From CAYFQB01 sp964345225 (GTDB lineage: Bacteria > Nitrospirota > Thermodesulfovibrionia > Thermodesulfovibrionales > UBA6898): a stretch of 64,000 bases of DNA. The stretch lies in assembly GCA_964345225.1 (NCBI GenBank), contig CAYFQB010000076.1:36958-100957 (forward strand). The letters are read 5' to 3'. The notes under the pieces were generated by a model. It was not told the origin of the DNA. It ran no database searches and was given only the letters and a program-made list of their open reading frames with translations. Made by a program: the position numbers and the translations under genes. Of the stretch, positions 63,195-64,000 are shown one piece after another (within the stretch, counting starts at the first letter, position 1; each line of letters opens with the position of its first letter).

Positions 63195-63265
63195 CCACGC
63201 AGGGTTCATGGCTTTTTTAGTAAACCCTATGTGGTTTACTGACATGAACTTTAGATAGTTCATGT
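63195..63265 (+). terminator. Two hairpins after tRNA-Ser
   Basis: First hairpin: CCAC/AGGGTT (63195-63206) with AACCCT/GTGG (63223-63234). Second: ACATGAACT (63242-63250) with AGTTCATGT (63257-63265), a 9-bp perfect stem with a 6-base loop. Neither has a good T run after it. They may end or process the tRNA transcript. Confidence 0.4.
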
Positions 63266-63335
63266 TATAAAATAGATAATAGTCAATGAAATCTTTAGGA
63301 ATTATTAAATTTGACTAGAACAGAGGAGGTTTAAT

Positions 63336-63878
63336 ATGAGATTGAAATTATTAGCAGTACCATGCATTCTTTTACTAATATTAGCGGTAAGTGCATGTAC
63401 TAAGAAGAAAGAGGAGCAGGAGCCCGTTGTTCCTCGTTCAGTCATGCCAGGTCAGCAGACGCTTCCACCAGGTCAGCAGCCACTTCCACCTGGACATCAA
63501 ACAATGGGGCCAAAAGTAGAAACTACCGTGATTGTTCCAGATTCAGTAAAGGGGAAATGGGATGGAGTTGTGATTTTAGTTAAAGACAAGGAAACAAAAA
63601 AGGAGAAGGAATATACAGTAAATCTTAACAGCGACCTTAAGTTACCAGATTCAAATATAAAGATTTCTGTTGGTGATTTCCTGCCTGATTTTAAAATGAA
63701 TGGACGTACAATAACCTCTTTATCAAACGAACCGAATAATCCTGCTGTAAGGGTAAAAGTTTTCGATAATGATAAGGAAATTTTCAAAGGATGGCTATAT
63801 TTAAAATTCCCTGATGTACATCCTTTTGAACATCCGAAATACAGTATTGCGCTTAAGAATGGTGTAAAGAAAAGTTAA
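63336..63878 (+). CDS. DUF2155-like lipoprotein
   Basis: The 180-residue lipoprotein has a lipobox (VSAC, Cys21), a Pro/Gln/Gly repeat (PGQQTLPPGQQPLPPG) as a flexible linker (about 38-56), and a domain with NDKEIFKGWLYLKFPDVHPFEHPKY, matching the F.GWL....P...HP.Y pattern of DUF2155. Function is unknown; it sits in the periplasm or on the outer membrane. GAGGAGG precedes the start. Confidence 0.8.
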   Translation: MRLKLLAVPCILLLILAVSACTKKKEEQEPVVPRSVMPGQQTLPPGQQPLPPGHQTMGPKVETTVIVPDSVKGKWDGVVILVKDKETKKEKEYTVNLNSDLKLPDSNIKISVGDFLPDFKMNGRTITSLSNEPNNPAVRVKVFDNDKEIFKGWLYLKFPDVHPFEHPKYSIALKNGVKKS

Positions 63879-63889
63879 GAATAAAAACT

Positions 63890-64000
63890 AAGGAGTAAAA
63901 AGTAAGGAGTGAGGGGTAAGGAGTAAGGAGTAAGGAGTAAGGAGTAAGGAGTAAGGAGTAAGGAGTAAGGAGTAAGGAGTAAGGAGTAAGGAGTAAGGAG
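63890..64000. repeat. Heptanucleotide array (AAGGAGT) running off the window
   Basis: From 63890 the 7-base units AAGGAGT, AAAAAGT, AAGGAGT, GAGGGGT are followed by nearly 12 perfect AAGGAGT units to the window end. The full length is not visible. Confidence 0.95.

Noticed and set aside
62412..63335. Integrated element using tRNA-Ser as attachment site
   Set aside because: No integrase, no phage genes, and no repeat of the tRNA 3' end within the window.
63890..64000. CRISPR array at the window end
   Set aside because: The units are 7 bases with no spacers of 25-40 bases, and no cas gene is in the window.

Overview
The window looks like a chromosomal segment of an anaerobic or microaerophilic Gram-negative bacterium with an AT-rich genome. 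Outer-membrane traits are the LolC/LolD lipoprotein exporter, an OprD-like porin and several lipoproteins. Respiratory traits are a diheme propeller protein, a six-heme lipoprotein, a triheme c7 protein and a heme-c sensor. This mix, with radical SAM enzymes and a dedicated Rrf2-TusA-IscS-IscU locus, suggests Nitrospirota (Thermodesulfovibrio-like) or a neighbouring Desulfobacterota-type lineage. That placement is inference; no rRNA gene is present to settle it.

Layout. 1-7.9 kb: a redox/transport island with two multiheme cytochromes, two paralogous FtsX/MacB-type permeases, an ATPase and a DUF4920-like lipoprotein. 8.3-25.3 kb: envelope and mixed genes (radical SAM + glycosyltransferase, PilZ, DsrE-like, nitrilase, Cys-rich protein, lysS-lolC-lolD, response regulator, PflX-like radical SAM, phosphodiesterase, porin, leuC/leuD-type dehydratase, RidA, phosphoribosyltransferase, SPL-like radical SAM). 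25.4-31 kb: a PLP-fold protein without its lysine, a heme-c HD-GYP sensor, der, yihY and a small Sm/SH3-like protein. 31-47.6 kb, mostly minus strand: hrcA-grpE-dnaK-dnaJ-rsmE-aminopropyltransferase under a perfect CIRCE; an ornithine decarboxylase-like gene with speE; then ispA-dxs-tlyA and guaB-guaA. 47.9-60 kb: c7 cytochrome, ilvE, argS, ychF, rng, proS, greA, pyrK-pyrD and a SAM hydrolase. 60-64 kb: an Fe-S assembly operon ending in a pseudopilin, tRNA-Ser(GCU) and a DUF2155 lipoprotein.

The intergenic DNA is unusual. It holds (i) heptanucleotide tandem repeats of several sequence types, (ii) two families of short inverted-repeat elements resembling MITEs, three copies each plus remnants, one copy apparently carrying an insert related to the other family, (iii) a 66-bp block identical in two intergenic regions 26 kb apart, and (iv) a decayed tandem multiplication of the 3' end of proS.

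The most interesting protein-level observations are two PLP-fold enzymes whose Schiff-base lysine is replaced: the IscS-like cysteine desulfurase (Gln202), encoded next to a TusA-like protein and IscU, and a HisC/CobD-like aminotransferase (Leu195). The first suggests Fe-S assembly that does not obtain sulfur by classical PLP chemistry, as reported for Archaeoglobus IscS.
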